Shown here: in pieces, positions 14,765-22,696 of the stretch
How positions within the stretch are numbered: the first letter of the stretch is position 1
Layout of the letters: each line of letters starts with the position of its first letter
Assembly: GCA_035447605.1 (NCBI GenBank)
Contig: DAOTHJ010000022.1
Span: forward strand, 1-26,531
DNA from: UMGS1668 sp035447605
GTDB lineage: Bacteria > Bacillota > Clostridia > Oscillospirales > Ruminococcaceae
Length of the DNA stretch: 26,531 nt
Direction of reading: 5' to 3'
Notes under the pieces: model-generated
What the model was told of the DNA's origin: nothing
Seen by the model: only the letters and a program-made list of their open reading frames with translations
Databases searched by the model: none
Position numbers and translations under genes: made by a program

Positions 14765-14860
14765 TAAATTCTATTTCCCGGGAAAATTTCAGCCGAAGCA
14801 AAGCCGCAGAAGGGTTTTATGCGTTTCATTCCGTATGCCGCCGGGAATGGAAGAAAACCT

Positions 14861-17248
14861 CTATGCGTTCCAGATCTTTTCGCAGTACTCCCGCACGGTG
14901 CGGTCGACGAAGAACTCAGGCGAGGCCGCGATGTTCATCAGGGACATGCGGTTCCATGCGTCCCGGTCGCGGTAGAGGCGGTCGGCCTCATCCTCGGCAT
15001 CCATATAGGTGCGGAAATCGGCGCAGGCCATATAGAAATCCACCGTCTCCAGAAGTTCCGCGAGGTCGGAAAAATCCTCGCCGCCGACGCCGCTCCTGAG
15101 GCGCCCGACGGCATATTGAAGCTCCGGGTTCGCCTCGAGAAAGACCTTTGGATCATATCCTTTTCCGCGGAGTGCCGAGACCTCGTCGGAAGTCATGCCG
15201 AAGGGGAGATTGTTCTCTTCGCCGGCCTCCCGGAAAATCTCAATGTTTGCACCGTCCCGGGTGCCGACCGTGACCGCGCCGCTGAGCGAGAGTTTCATGT
15301 TTCCGGTTCCGGAGGCCTCCGTGCCGGCGAGGGAGATCTGCTCGGAGATCTCGGCGGCGGGCATCAGCAGCTCCGAGGCGGTGACGCTGTAATTTTCCAG
15401 ATAGACGAGACGGAGGCGGTCGCGGGCGGCCGGGCAGCGCGAGAGCTCGATGCCGATTCTCCAGATCAGCTGGATGATGCGCTTGGCAAGGTGGTAGCCG
15501 GGCGCGGCCTTCGCTCCAAAGAGGAAGGTGCGCGGCAGGATGTCGGCGCTCGGGTTTGCCTCCAGCCGTCCGAGCAGCGCGAGAATGCGCAGGGCGTTGA
15601 GATGCTGCCGTTTATATTCATGCAGGCGCTTGGCCTGCACATCAAAGACGGAATCCGGGTCGAGCGAAGCGCCGGAGACATCCCGGAAACGTTCCGCAAA
15701 ATCGGCCTTGTTGAGCCGCTTGATTGTTCCGAGGGCTTCAAGCGCGGCGGAGTCGTGTGCATAGTCCCGCAGAAGACGCAGGCGCTCCGGCTCGTGCTCA
15801 AAATCGCCGCAGAGTTCCTTAGCGAAGGCGGAGAGCCGCGGGTTTGCGACGCAGAGCCAGCGTCTCGCTGCGATGCCGTTGGTGATGCTGGTAAAGCGCT
15901 CCGGATAGGCGCGGCAAAGGTCGCGGAAGACGTTCTCCTTCATGACGGCCAGATGGTGTTCCGAGACGCCGTTCACTTTGTGGCAGCCCCAGACGCAGAG
16001 ATTCGCCATACGGATGGTTCCGCCGGAGAGAATGGCCATGCGCCCGATCTCCTCCTCCCGGAAACCCTTCGCCTCAAGGTCTTTGCAGAGGCGGCGGTCG
16101 ATCTCCAGAATAATCCCGTAGATCCGCGGCAACAGGGCTTTGAGCGCGCCGGCATCCCAGCACTCCAGCGCCTCGGGCATCACGGTGTGGTTCGTGTAGC
16201 TGAAGGTACGCAGCGCGATATCCCAGCTCTTTTCCCAGCCGTAGCCGCAGTCGTCGAGCAGCTGCCGCATCAGTTCCGGGATCGCGAGGGCCGGGTGCGT
16301 GTCGTTGATGTGGACGGCAACCTTTTCCGGCAGGGTTTCGAGCGTACCGTAGTTGGCGAGGTGCCGCCGGATGATGTCGGAGAGCGAGGCGCAGACCAGA
16401 AAATACTGCTGCTTGAGGCGCAGGAATTTCCCCTCGGCGTGGCTGTCGTTCGGATAGAGAATGGAGGAGATGGCCTTTGCCATCGAGGCCTGACGGAAGG
16501 CGTCAGGATAGTTGCCGGCGTTAAAAAGATCCATGTCCATCTCTGGCGTCATCGCCTTCCAGAGGCGAAGGCGGCTCACCTCGGGCGTATCGAAGCCCGG
16601 GAGCATGACGTCGTAAGGCACGGCGCGGACAGATTCATAATTTTTATATTCAACAAGATGGGAGCCGTTTTCCCAGAATTCCCGGACGTCGCCGCCGAAA
16701 TGCACGTCGACGGTCTTGTCGTTCTGTGCCTCGAGCCAGACGCCGCCGCCGGGCAGCCAGTCGTCGGGCTTTTCGCTCTGCCAGCCGTCGGTCAGAATCT
16801 GGCGGAAGATGCCGTATTCAAAGCAAATGGAATACCCCATGGCCTGTTTGCCGATCGTGGCAAGGCCGTCCATAAAGCAGGCGGCCAGACGTCCAAGGCC
16901 GCCGTTGCCGAGACCGGCGTCCGGTTCCTTGTTATAAATGCGCTCCGGGCTGATGCCGAAGCCACGCAGCGCCTCCTCATAGGCATCGGTCAGGCCGAGG
17001 TCGTAGAGATCGTTCTTCAGCGAGCGGCCGAGCAGGAACTCCATCGAGAGATAGTAGATCTCCTTATCGCCGTGGGCGGCATGGGCGGCATTGGCGTGGC
17101 GCTCTTTTTCCGCGAGAATGCCGCGCAGCAGCATGGCGGAGGCGTTGTAGACCTGCGAGTCGTCGGCGTGATCCGGGGAGAGCAGGTAATAGGCCTCCGT
17201 CAGGGCTTTGAGCTTTTCGGTGAAAAAGGACTGGTCGAATGCGGACAT
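14861..17248 (-). CDS. glgP: Glycogen/starch/maltodextrin phosphorylase
   Basis: This 795-residue GT35 enzyme releases glucose 1-phosphate from alpha-1,4-glucans using phosphate. Visible signatures are IYYLSMEFLLGRSLKND, PDAGLGNGGLGRLAACFMDG, AVHINDTHPALAIPELMR, SYTNHTVMPEALE, the QAKRLHEYKRQ block, and the PLP-binding region EASGTGNMKLSLSGA with the Schiff-base lysine at residue 652. The length is typical of bacterial GlgP. AAGGAG sits 7 nt before the ATG at 17248, and the promoter is at 17292-17320. It is not next to other glycogen genes here, so its regulation is probably independent. The promoter lies back to back with that of zapA. Confidence 0.97.
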   Translation of the reverse strand: MSAFDQSFFTEKLKALTEAYYLLSPDHADDSQVYNASAMLLRGILAEKERHANAAHAAHGDKEIYYLSMEFLLGRSLKNDLYDLGLTDAYEEALRGFGISPERIYNKEPDAGLGNGGLGRLAACFMDGLATIGKQAMGYSICFEYGIFRQILTDGWQSEKPDDWLPGGGVWLEAQNDKTVDVHFGGDVREFWENGSHLVEYKNYESVRAVPYDVMLPGFDTPEVSRLRLWKAMTPEMDMDLFNAGNYPDAFRQASMAKAISSILYPNDSHAEGKFLRLKQQYFLVCASLSDIIRRHLANYGTLETLPEKVAVHINDTHPALAIPELMRQLLDDCGYGWEKSWDIALRTFSYTNHTVMPEALECWDAGALKALLPRIYGIILEIDRRLCKDLEAKGFREEEIGRMAILSGGTIRMANLCVWGCHKVNGVSEHHLAVMKENVFRDLCRAYPERFTSITNGIAARRWLCVANPRLSAFAKELCGDFEHEPERLRLLRDYAHDSAALEALGTIKRLNKADFAERFRDVSGASLDPDSVFDVQAKRLHEYKRQHLNALRILALLGRLEANPSADILPRTFLFGAKAAPGYHLAKRIIQLIWRIGIELSRCPAARDRLRLVYLENYSVTASELLMPAAEISEQISLAGTEASGTGNMKLSLSGAVTVGTRDGANIEIFREAGEENNLPFGMTSDEVSALRGKGYDPKVFLEANPELQYAVGRLRSGVGGEDFSDLAELLETVDFYMACADFRTYMDAEDEADRLYRDRDAWNRMSLMNIAASPEFFVDRTVREYCEKIWNA

Positions 17249-17291
17249 AACGGCTCCTTTTTAAACGGTTCGTGATGGAAGAATATCTTCT

Positions 17292-17320
17292 ATTATATTC
17301 AAACTCCGCCGGTTTGACAA
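17292..17320 (-). promoter_or_regulatory. Sigma-A promoter of glgP
   Basis: On the minus strand TTGTCA (complement of 17315-17320) and TATAAT (complement of 17292-17297) have a 17-nt spacer. The -35 box lies only 25 nt from that of the divergent zapA promoter. Confidence 0.8.
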
Positions 17321-17345
17321 GTTGATCAAATTACGGAAAAAGAGT

Positions 17346-17373
17346 TTGCCAAACCGACAAAATGCGCTATAAT
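17346..17373 (+). promoter_or_regulatory. Sigma-A promoter of zapA-dut
   Basis: TTGCCA at 17346-17351 and TATAAT at 17368-17373 with a 16-nt spacer. The leader before zapA is about 30 nt. Confidence 0.75.
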
Positions 17374-17408
17374 AAAATAAAATATTGTATCTTACGGGGG
17401 GATCCGAG

Positions 17409-17759
17409 ATGGAGCAGGTAAAAAAGATTAAAATCGATATTGCCGGTGCCAGTTACAGCATCAATTCCGCCGAGGAGGAGGGCTATGTCCTCAGCCTTGC
17501 GCGTGAGATCAACGAGGATATTCAGTCCCTGATGTCCAGGAATCCCGCCCTTTCGCTCAACGATGCGCTGGTTCTGTGCGCACTGAGCTATCTGGACGAG
17601 TACAAAAAGGAATCCTCCAACAGCGACCACATCCGTTCCCAGCTCAAGGATTATCTCGGCGACACCGCCCGCGCCAGGATGGAAGTGGACGAGGCCAACC
17701 GCCGTTCCGATAAACTGGAAAAAGAACTTGAGGACCTGAAGAAAAAATGGTCGAGGTAA
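17409..17759 (+). CDS. zapA: Cell division protein ZapA
   Basis: This 116-residue protein has the ZapA pattern: a short N-terminal beta region (KKIKIDIAGASYSINS), then the helical SLAREINEDIQSLMSRNP and ALVLCALSYLDEYKK, and a C-terminal coiled coil ending KLEKELEDLKKKW. ZapA cross-links FtsZ filaments at the division ring. The ATG at 17409 is preferred: GGGGGG lies about 8 nt upstream, and the family starts close to KKIKI. An in-frame TTG at 17385 lacks a ribosome site and lies close to the promoter. The last 13 nt overlap dut. Confidence 0.9.
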   Translation: MEQVKKIKIDIAGASYSINSAEEEGYVLSLAREINEDIQSLMSRNPALSLNDALVLCALSYLDEYKKESSNSDHIRSQLKDYLGDTARARMEVDEANRRSDKLEKELEDLKKKWSR

Positions 17760-18184
17760 AGATTCAGCTCCTTTCGGAGAACGCGGTTTTCCCGGAGAAG
17801 GCGACGGACGGCGCCGCATGCCGGGATGTCTCCGCCTGTCTCGATGAACCGGTCACGATCCTGCCGGGTAGGACCGAGCTCATCCCCACGGGCTTTGCAA
17901 TGGCGGTGCCGGAGGGCTACGCGGCGTTTGTCTTTGCGCGAAGCGGCCTCGGCATTAAAAAGGAGATCGCGCCGGGGAACTGTGTCGGCGTCGTCGACTC
18001 AGATTACCGGGGCGAGGTCAAAGTCGGCCTCTGGAACAGGGGCGGCCTGCCCTATACGATTATGCCCGGGGATCGGATCGCTCAAATCGCGATTCTGCCG
18101 GTTCCGGAGACGCAGTGGGCGGTTGCGGAGGAACTGCCGGAGAGCGGGCGCGGGGCCGGCGGCTTCGGATCAACGGGGAAATGA
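17747..18184 (+). CDS. dut: Deoxyuridine 5'-triphosphate nucleotidohydrolase (dUTPase)
   Basis: 145 residues with the five trimeric dUTPase motifs in order: ATDGAACRD (usually GAAGxD or GSAGYD), ARSGLGIK, GVVDSDYRGEVKVGLWN with the catalytic Asp, GDRIAQIAILP, and the flexible C-terminal RGAGGFGSTGK. It hydrolyses dUTP to dUMP, keeping uracil out of DNA and feeding thymidylate synthesis. The Cys in motif 1 is a small deviation. The ATG at 17747 lies within the end of zapA (13-nt overlap), so translation is probably coupled. The pair is followed by a terminator at 18224-18253. Confidence 0.95.
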   Translation: MVEVKIQLLSENAVFPEKATDGAACRDVSACLDEPVTILPGRTELIPTGFAMAVPEGYAAFVFARSGLGIKKEIAPGNCVGVVDSDYRGEVKVGLWNRGGLPYTIMPGDRIAQIAILPVPETQWAVAEELPESGRGAGGFGSTGK

Positions 18185-18223
18185 CCCCGGTGAGTCTGCT
18201 TGGATAAAGGATAGGAAAAAATG

Positions 18224-18253
18224 AGCGGGAACCGAAAACGGTCCCCGCTTTTT
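18224..18253 (+). terminator. Intrinsic terminator after dut
   Basis: AGCGGGAACCG (18224-18234) pairs with CGGTCCCCGCT (18239-18249) around AAAA, with one mismatch and five T following. In the remaining 250 nt to the convergent maf gene I see no gene, repeat or convincing signal. Confidence 0.85.
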
Positions 18254-18503
18254 GTTGTCTGTTTGCGATGTTGGAGGAGAGCCCGCCCGGTTGGCTTCCA
18301 AGCGGGACGGTTGCTGCAAAGCTTCATACAGCAGCTTGCTTTTCGTATGGGCTTTTATAATCGAAAACGGTGCTTTGGGCGGTGATGCGCCCGAGGAATG
18401 GAAATCTCTGTTCCGGTCTTTCAATGAAGCACTATTTTTTCCATGCCTTATCCCCGCTTATGGTGTCGACAGATCGGCGGCCCCCGGAAACCCGGCTCCG
18501 GAG

Positions 18504-19052
18504 TTATAACAGACCGATCAGCCGCGCCGTCTCCGCAAGAGGGAAGCCCACGACGCTAAAATAGTCGCCGCGGATGCCCTTGACGAGTACACAGCCCTGC
18601 CCCTGAATGCCGTAGGCGCCGGCTTTATCCATCGGTTCGCCCGTGGCGATGTAGTTTTGGATCAGCTCGTCGGAGAGAGGATAGAATTCCACCTCCGTCG
18701 TCTGCGTGAAGGAGCGGATGCCGCCCTTCTCCGCCGCCGCGACTCCGGTCAAAACCAGATGCTTTTGGCCGGAAAGTGACTTGAGCATGCGGAAAGCGTC
18801 CGCCTCATCCTTCGGCTTGCCGAGGATTTCCCCGTCGAGCACGACGACGGTATCCGCGCCGATCACAAGGTCGTCCGGGTGGTCCGCTGCGATCTCAAGC
18901 GCCTTTTGCCGCGCAAGGAATTCTGGCACTTCGCTCCATGCCATTCCTTCCGGGACGGTCTCGCCGCTTTTTGCGGGAATACATGCGTATTCGGGCACGA
19001 TGAGCCTTAGAAGTTCCTGCCTTCTCGGGGAACCGGATGCGAGGATGACCAT
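18504..19052 (-). CDS. maf: Maf family nucleoside triphosphate pyrophosphatase
   Basis: 182 residues with the Maf signatures: ILASGSPRRQELL at the N-terminus, FLARQKALEIA, VIGADTVVVLDGEILGKP with the key Asp, and DKAGAYGIQGQGCVLV near the end. Maf enzymes hydrolyse non-canonical nucleoside triphosphates, with dTTP/UTP or m7GTP preference by subgroup, and affect septum formation in Bacillus. I place the start at 19052 because AAGGCGG lies 6 nt before that ATG. The upstream TTG at 19085 has no ribosome site. The gene has its own promoter at 19136-19164. Confidence 0.95.
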   Translation of the reverse strand: MVILASGSPRRQELLRLIVPEYACIPAKSGETVPEGMAWSEVPEFLARQKALEIAADHPDDLVIGADTVVVLDGEILGKPKDEADAFRMLKSLSGQKHLVLTGVAAAEKGGIRSFTQTTEVEFYPLSDELIQNYIATGEPMDKAGAYGIQGQGCVLVKGIRGDYFSVVGFPLAETARLIGLL

Positions 19053-19105
19053 AAGCCGCCGCCTTTCCGAATCAGATCCGTTCAAATTAAATGATAGATA
19101 TGAAG

Positions 19106-19134
19106 AAGTGCCGGCCTCATGCGGACCGGCACTT
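19106..19134. other. GC-rich hairpin at the start of the maf transcript
   Basis: AAGTGCCGG (19106-19114) and CCGGCACTT (19126-19134) are perfect inverted copies, with an extra GCC/GGA-type extension inside. The hairpin lies directly downstream of the maf -10 box on the minus strand, so transcription would start inside or just before its first arm. It may stabilise the message or end read-through from the aminotransferase gene. The minus-strand T-run is poor. Confidence 0.6.
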
Positions 19135-19135
19135 T

Positions 19136-19164
19136 ATTATACCTGATTCTTTTTTAAATATCAA
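19136..19164 (-). promoter_or_regulatory. Sigma-A promoter of maf
   Basis: On the minus strand TTGATA (complement of 19159-19164) and TATAAT (complement of 19136-19141) are 17 nt apart. The leader is about 75 nt. Confidence 0.75.
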
Positions 19165-19167
19165 ATG

Positions 19168-19225
19168 GCGAAACCTACGGTGCTGCGAATTGGTCTTGCC
19201 CGCCTTGCAGAACGGCGGTTATTTG
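19168..19225 (-). repeat. Diverged, inverted relative of the 171-bp repeat
   Basis: Aligned by eye without gaps, about 34 of 56 positions here match the reverse complement of the end of the 171-bp unit (the region ending near 2000). Both can be read as a similar peptide, LRCCE followed by A, then NG. This suggests an old, decayed copy of the same element family in opposite orientation, in the space between maf and the aminotransferase gene. Confidence 0.45.
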
Positions 19226-19251
19226 TCTGAATCCCGGGTGAAATTTCCGCC

Positions 19252-20541
19252 TCACTTACTCAGAAGAACCTCCGTCGATGCGAGCCTTGCGGCAATGCAG
19301 AAGACTTCGATGGCCTGCCCCAGTTCCGCAAGCGGCGGGAAGGTCGGCGCAAGGCGAAGGCTCGCATCCTTCGGGTCATGCATGTAGGGGTAGACCGCGC
19401 CGGCGGAAGTCAACGTGACGCCGGCCTCCTTGCAGAGCGCAACCGTGCGTTTCGCCGTGCCGGGGATCAGGTCGATGCCGATGAAGTAGCCGCCCTGCGG
19501 ACGTACCCAGGTGCCGACGCCGGAGCCGTCGAGATCGCGGTCGAGGATTTCCAGCACCGCCTCAAACTTCGGGCGGATAATCACGGCCATGCGCTCCATT
19601 TGCTCATAGATGCCGTCGAGATCCTTGAAGAAGCGGGCGTGGTTGAGCTGGTTGATCTTGTCCGGGCCGATGGTCTGAACGGCGAGCTGCTTTTTGATAA
19701 GCGCGAGGTTGTTCGCCGAAGCCGAGAAGGCCGCGACGCCCGCGGACGGGAAGGTGATTTTGTTGGTGCTGGAGAAGATGTAGACATGATCCTCGGTGCC
19801 GTATTTTTCGGCCTCGCGGAGCAGGCAGGGGATACGGGTGCGGCGATCCGGATAGAGGTCGTGCACGGAGTAGGCGTTGTCCCAGAAGATACGGAAGTCG
19901 TTCGCCGCGGGCTGAAGCTTGGCAAAGCGTTCGACGGTCTCGTCGGAGTAGACAATGCCCTGCGGGTTGGAGAATTGCGGCACGCACCAGATGCCCTTGA
20001 CGGAGGGGTCCTTGATCAGTTCCTCGACGGCATCCATATCCGGGCCGTCCGGAGTCATGGCGACCGGAATCATCTCAAAACCGAAAAATTCGGTGACGGC
20101 GAAGTGGCGGTCGTAACCCGGCGCGGGGCAGAGCCACTTGCGGTCCTTGACCTCGTACCACGGCTTCTCGGAGCCGTAGACGCCGTGCGTCATCGCGCGG
20201 GAGATCATATCGTGCATCAGTGTCAGCGAGCTGGAGCCCTCGCAGAGAACTTCGTCCGCCTTGACGCCCATAATCTCGGCCATCAGCCTGCGGCACTCCG
20301 GAATGCCCTCAAGGCAGCCGTAGTTGCGGCAGTCGATCCCGTTTTCGGAGATGTAGCTGCCCGGTCGCGACGTGACGTTGTCGAGCAGGGAGCTGGTGAT
20401 ATCGAGCTGCTCTTTGCAGGGCTTTCCGCGGCTCATATCGAGTTTAAGACCCAAGGCCTTCTTTTCTTCAAATGCTTTTTTCAGTGCCTCCTGCTCGGCA
20501 AGAAGCTCTTTATGGGAAAGTTCCAGATAGTTTTTCATCAT
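19252..20541 (-). CDS. PLP-dependent aminotransferase, aspartate aminotransferase-like subgroup
   Basis: A 429-residue fold-type I aminotransferase of the Asp_aminotransf subgroup, distinct from classic AspC. Key features are LDMSRGKP, the Asn in QFSNPQG (about 192), Asp221 and Tyr224 in FWDNAYSVHD, the PLP lysine at 261 in SSTNKITFPSAG, and the substrate-carboxylate Arg in SLRLAPTFPP. It probably moves amino groups between aspartate or a related amino acid and 2-oxoglutarate, but specificity cannot be read from sequence. Two adjacent ATGs (20541 and 20538) are possible starts; the ribosome site is weak (AGCAGG). The AT-rich 260-nt space upstream, to asnS, has no clear promoter. Asparagine charging next door may be a chance neighbour. 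Confidence 0.9.
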   Translation of the reverse strand: MMKNYLELSHKELLAEQEALKKAFEEKKALGLKLDMSRGKPCKEQLDITSSLLDNVTSRPGSYISENGIDCRNYGCLEGIPECRRLMAEIMGVKADEVLCEGSSSLTLMHDMISRAMTHGVYGSEKPWYEVKDRKWLCPAPGYDRHFAVTEFFGFEMIPVAMTPDGPDMDAVEELIKDPSVKGIWCVPQFSNPQGIVYSDETVERFAKLQPAANDFRIFWDNAYSVHDLYPDRRTRIPCLLREAEKYGTEDHVYIFSSTNKITFPSAGVAAFSASANNLALIKKQLAVQTIGPDKINQLNHARFFKDLDGIYEQMERMAVIIRPKFEAVLEILDRDLDGSGVGTWVRPQGGYFIGIDLIPGTAKRTVALCKEAGVTLTSAGAVYPYMHDPKDASLRLAPTFPPLAELGQAIEVFCIAARLASTEVLLSK

Positions 20542-20729
20542 TCAGCCTGCTTTCTTATACAGAATAGGTTTTCCATAATCGTGCACATTTTTGCAAAGTG
20601 GGATTCTATTCCAAACATATTGTTGGCAAAAGGGAGGGGAAATGCCTCGGAAAAGCGGCTCGTTTTGCAGGATTTACAATAAAATAATTCAAAAATGAAG
20701 CTTTTCCGTCGTAAAGATTCCATAGACAA

Positions 20730-20755
20730 GAGCCCTCTCATTTCTGAGAGAGCTC
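20730..20755 (-). terminator. Possible terminator after asnS
   Basis: On the minus strand GAGCTCTCTC pairs with GAGAGGGCTC around a 6-nt loop. The pairing needs a G-T wobble that exists only on this strand, which favours the minus direction. The following T-run is short (TTGTCT). A small GCCTCT/AGAGGC hairpin also lies at 20777-20790. Confidence 0.45.
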
Positions 20756-20801
20756 CTTATCGGATCATTCGTTAACGCCTCTGAAGAGGCTGTGGTTCCG
20801 A

Positions 20802-22202
20802 TTAAAACTCTGCGCTTCCGGTCGTTCTCGGGAAGGGAAGCACGTCGCGGATGTTCTCGATGCCGGTGAGGTACATGATGACCCGCTCGAAGCCGAGGCC
20901 GAAGCCCGCGTGCTTGCATCCGCCGTAGCGGCGCAGGTCGAGGTACCAGCCGTAATCCTCCTCATGGAGGCCGAGCTCGCGGATGCGGTCAAGCAGCACG
21001 TCGAGGCGCTCTTCACGCTGGCTGCCGCCGACGATCTCGCCGACGCCCGGCACCAGCAGATCGGCTGCCGCGACGGTCTTTCCGTCGTCGTTCATGCGCA
21101 TGTAAAAGGCCTTGATCTCCTTCGGATAATCGGTGACGAAGATCGGAGACTTGTAAACCACTTCGGTGAGGTACCGCTCGTGCTCGGTCTGGAGGTCGCA
21201 GCCCCAGTAGACCGGGTACTGGAATTCATGCCCGGATTTCAGCAGAATCTCGACGGCATCGGTGTAGCTGACGCGGACGAACTGCGCGCGGATGATGGAT
21301 TCCAGCCGTTCGATCAAATGATGCTCCGGGTCGACGAAATCGTTGAAAAACTTCATCTCCTGCGGGCAGGTATCCAGTACATAGCGGAAGATGGATTTGA
21401 TCATATCCTCGGAGAGCTGCATCTCGTCGGCAAGCTCGGCAAAGGCAATCTCCGGCTCGATCATCCAAAATTCTGCGGCATGACGCTGCGTATAGGACTT
21501 TTCGGCACGGAAGGTCGGCCCGAACGTATAGATATTGGAGAAAGCGAGCGCCATCGCCTCACCCTCAAGCTGGCCGGAGACGGTCAAGCTCGTGGACTTG
21601 CAGAAGAAATCCTGGCTGAAATCCACGGAGCCGTCCTCATTGCGGGGCGGATTCGAGGGATCGAGCGTGGTGACGCGGAACATCTCGCCCGCGCCCTCAC
21701 AGTCGGAGCCGGTGATCAGCGGCGTGTGCACATAGACAAAGCCGCGCTCCTGGAAGAATTTATGGATGGCATAGGCCGCCGCGCTGCGGACCCGGAACGC
21801 CGCGCTGAAGGTGTTGGTGCGCGGGCGCAGATGGGCGATCGTACGCAGATATTCGAGGGAATGGCGTTTCTTTTGGAGCGGATAGTCCGGCGTGGACTGC
21901 CCCTCGACGGTGATCTCCGTCGCGTGCAGCTCAAAGGGCTGCTTGAGCTCCGGGGTGAGGACGATATTCCCGACGACAGAGACGGCGGCGCCGACGTTGA
22001 GCTTGGAGATCTCTTTGTAATTCCCAAGCTCATTCTCCTCATAGACGACCTGTAAATTATTGAAGCAAGTGCCGTCGTTGAGTTCGATAAAGCCGAGGGA
22101 TTTGGAGTTGCGGGAAGTGCGCAGCCAGCCGCAGATTTTAACCGGTGCGGCGGCGTAGCTTTCCGGCGAGGCGTTGATCAGCCTCAGCTCCGTTCTGTTC
22201 AT
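20802..22202 (-). CDS. asnS: Asparagine-tRNA ligase
   Basis: This 466-residue class IIb synthetase has an N-terminal OB-fold anticodon-binding domain (about 15-110, VKICGWLRTSRNSKSLGFIELNDGT) and a catalytic core with motif 2 FRAEKSYTQRHAAEFWMIEPE and motif 3 GFGLGFERVIMYLTGIENIRD, ending FPRTTGSAEF. The RHAAEFWMIEPE block and the ending are typical of AsnRS rather than AspRS. The start at 22202 is chosen because TGGAGTG lies about 9 nt before that ATG. Upstream extension to 22244 has no ribosome site and begins MTAEPPK, which is not conserved. Its presence indicates direct charging of tRNA-Asn, although the amidotransferase route could also exist elsewhere. No T-box is present in the ~50-nt leader. 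Confidence 0.96.
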   Translation of the reverse strand: MNRTELRLINASPESYAAAPVKICGWLRTSRNSKSLGFIELNDGTCFNNLQVVYEENELGNYKEISKLNVGAAVSVVGNIVLTPELKQPFELHATEITVEGQSTPDYPLQKKRHSLEYLRTIAHLRPRTNTFSAAFRVRSAAAYAIHKFFQERGFVYVHTPLITGSDCEGAGEMFRVTTLDPSNPPRNEDGSVDFSQDFFCKSTSLTVSGQLEGEAMALAFSNIYTFGPTFRAEKSYTQRHAAEFWMIEPEIAFAELADEMQLSEDMIKSIFRYVLDTCPQEMKFFNDFVDPEHHLIERLESIIRAQFVRVSYTDAVEILLKSGHEFQYPVYWGCDLQTEHERYLTEVVYKSPIFVTDYPKEIKAFYMRMNDDGKTVAAADLLVPGVGEIVGGSQREERLDVLLDRIRELGLHEEDYGWYLDLRRYGGCKHAGFGLGFERVIMYLTGIENIRDVLPFPRTTGSAEF

Positions 22203-22252
22203 TTCAATCACTCCAGTTGCGTTTTTAGGCGGTTCGGCCGTCAATACGTTTT

Positions 22253-22281
22253 AATATATCATATTATTATCCATTTTGCAA
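22253..22281 (-). promoter_or_regulatory. Sigma-A promoter of asnS
   Basis: On the minus strand TTGCAA (22276-22281) and TATATT (complement of 22253-22258) have a 17-nt spacer. Confidence 0.75.
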
Positions 22282-22631
22282 CAGGAAAGATGCAAGATGG
22301 TCAAACGTAAATTTCAGATTTTTTTGTTTTAAATGGAGATATCGCCCGTTTTTATAGGATAGGCATGTTTCCTGCAGGAAAGTCTGCACCCGCCGGGCGG
22401 AAATCTTGAAGGTTCCGCCGTTTTTCCGCTTCTCCGGCAGCTGCTTCGCAAAAACTTCGCGGCGATTCTTCCTCCGCGCAAAAAATGCGGTTTTTCCGCA
22501 AATTCGTTTCAGGCCAACGATGGGGAAAGAGAGGGTTTTCCGGCATGCCCGCCCTTTGCGCCGGGGAGACGGCGGGGGATCTTTGTACGGCGCATCCGCG
22601 CGGCGGAAACCCTTCTGCGGCGGAAAGATGA
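22282..22631. other. 350-nt non-coding spacer between asnS and pcrA
   Basis: I see no gene here. The region holds a perfect 14-bp palindrome, TTTCCTGCAGGAAA (22368-22381), and many short TTCCGC/GCGGAA words that can pair (for example TGCGG/CCGCA near 22488-22501). Every strand and frame gives low-complexity translations rich in R, K and P with no family resemblance. Confidence 0.6.
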
Positions 22632-22660
22632 TTGCGGCCTGCGGAAAAATATAGTATAAT
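22632..22660 (+). promoter_or_regulatory. Sigma-A promoter of pcrA
   Basis: TTGCGG at 22632-22637 and a perfect TATAAT at 22655-22660 with a 17-nt spacer. The leader is about 30 nt. Confidence 0.7.
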
Positions 22661-22696
22661 ATCTTTTTAGCATATTGAAACGCAAGAGAGGTAAAC

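Noticed and set aside
14452..14829. Collagen-like Gly-rich minus-strand peptide opposite the amidase tail
   Set aside because: It is the reverse reading of the 33-bp repeat; no start signal, and the plus-strand gene explains the sequence.
14819..17275. An 818-codon plus-strand open frame opposite glgP
   Set aside because: It mirrors glgP on the other strand, has no ribosome site or family signature, and its opening results from GC-rich codon use in glgP.
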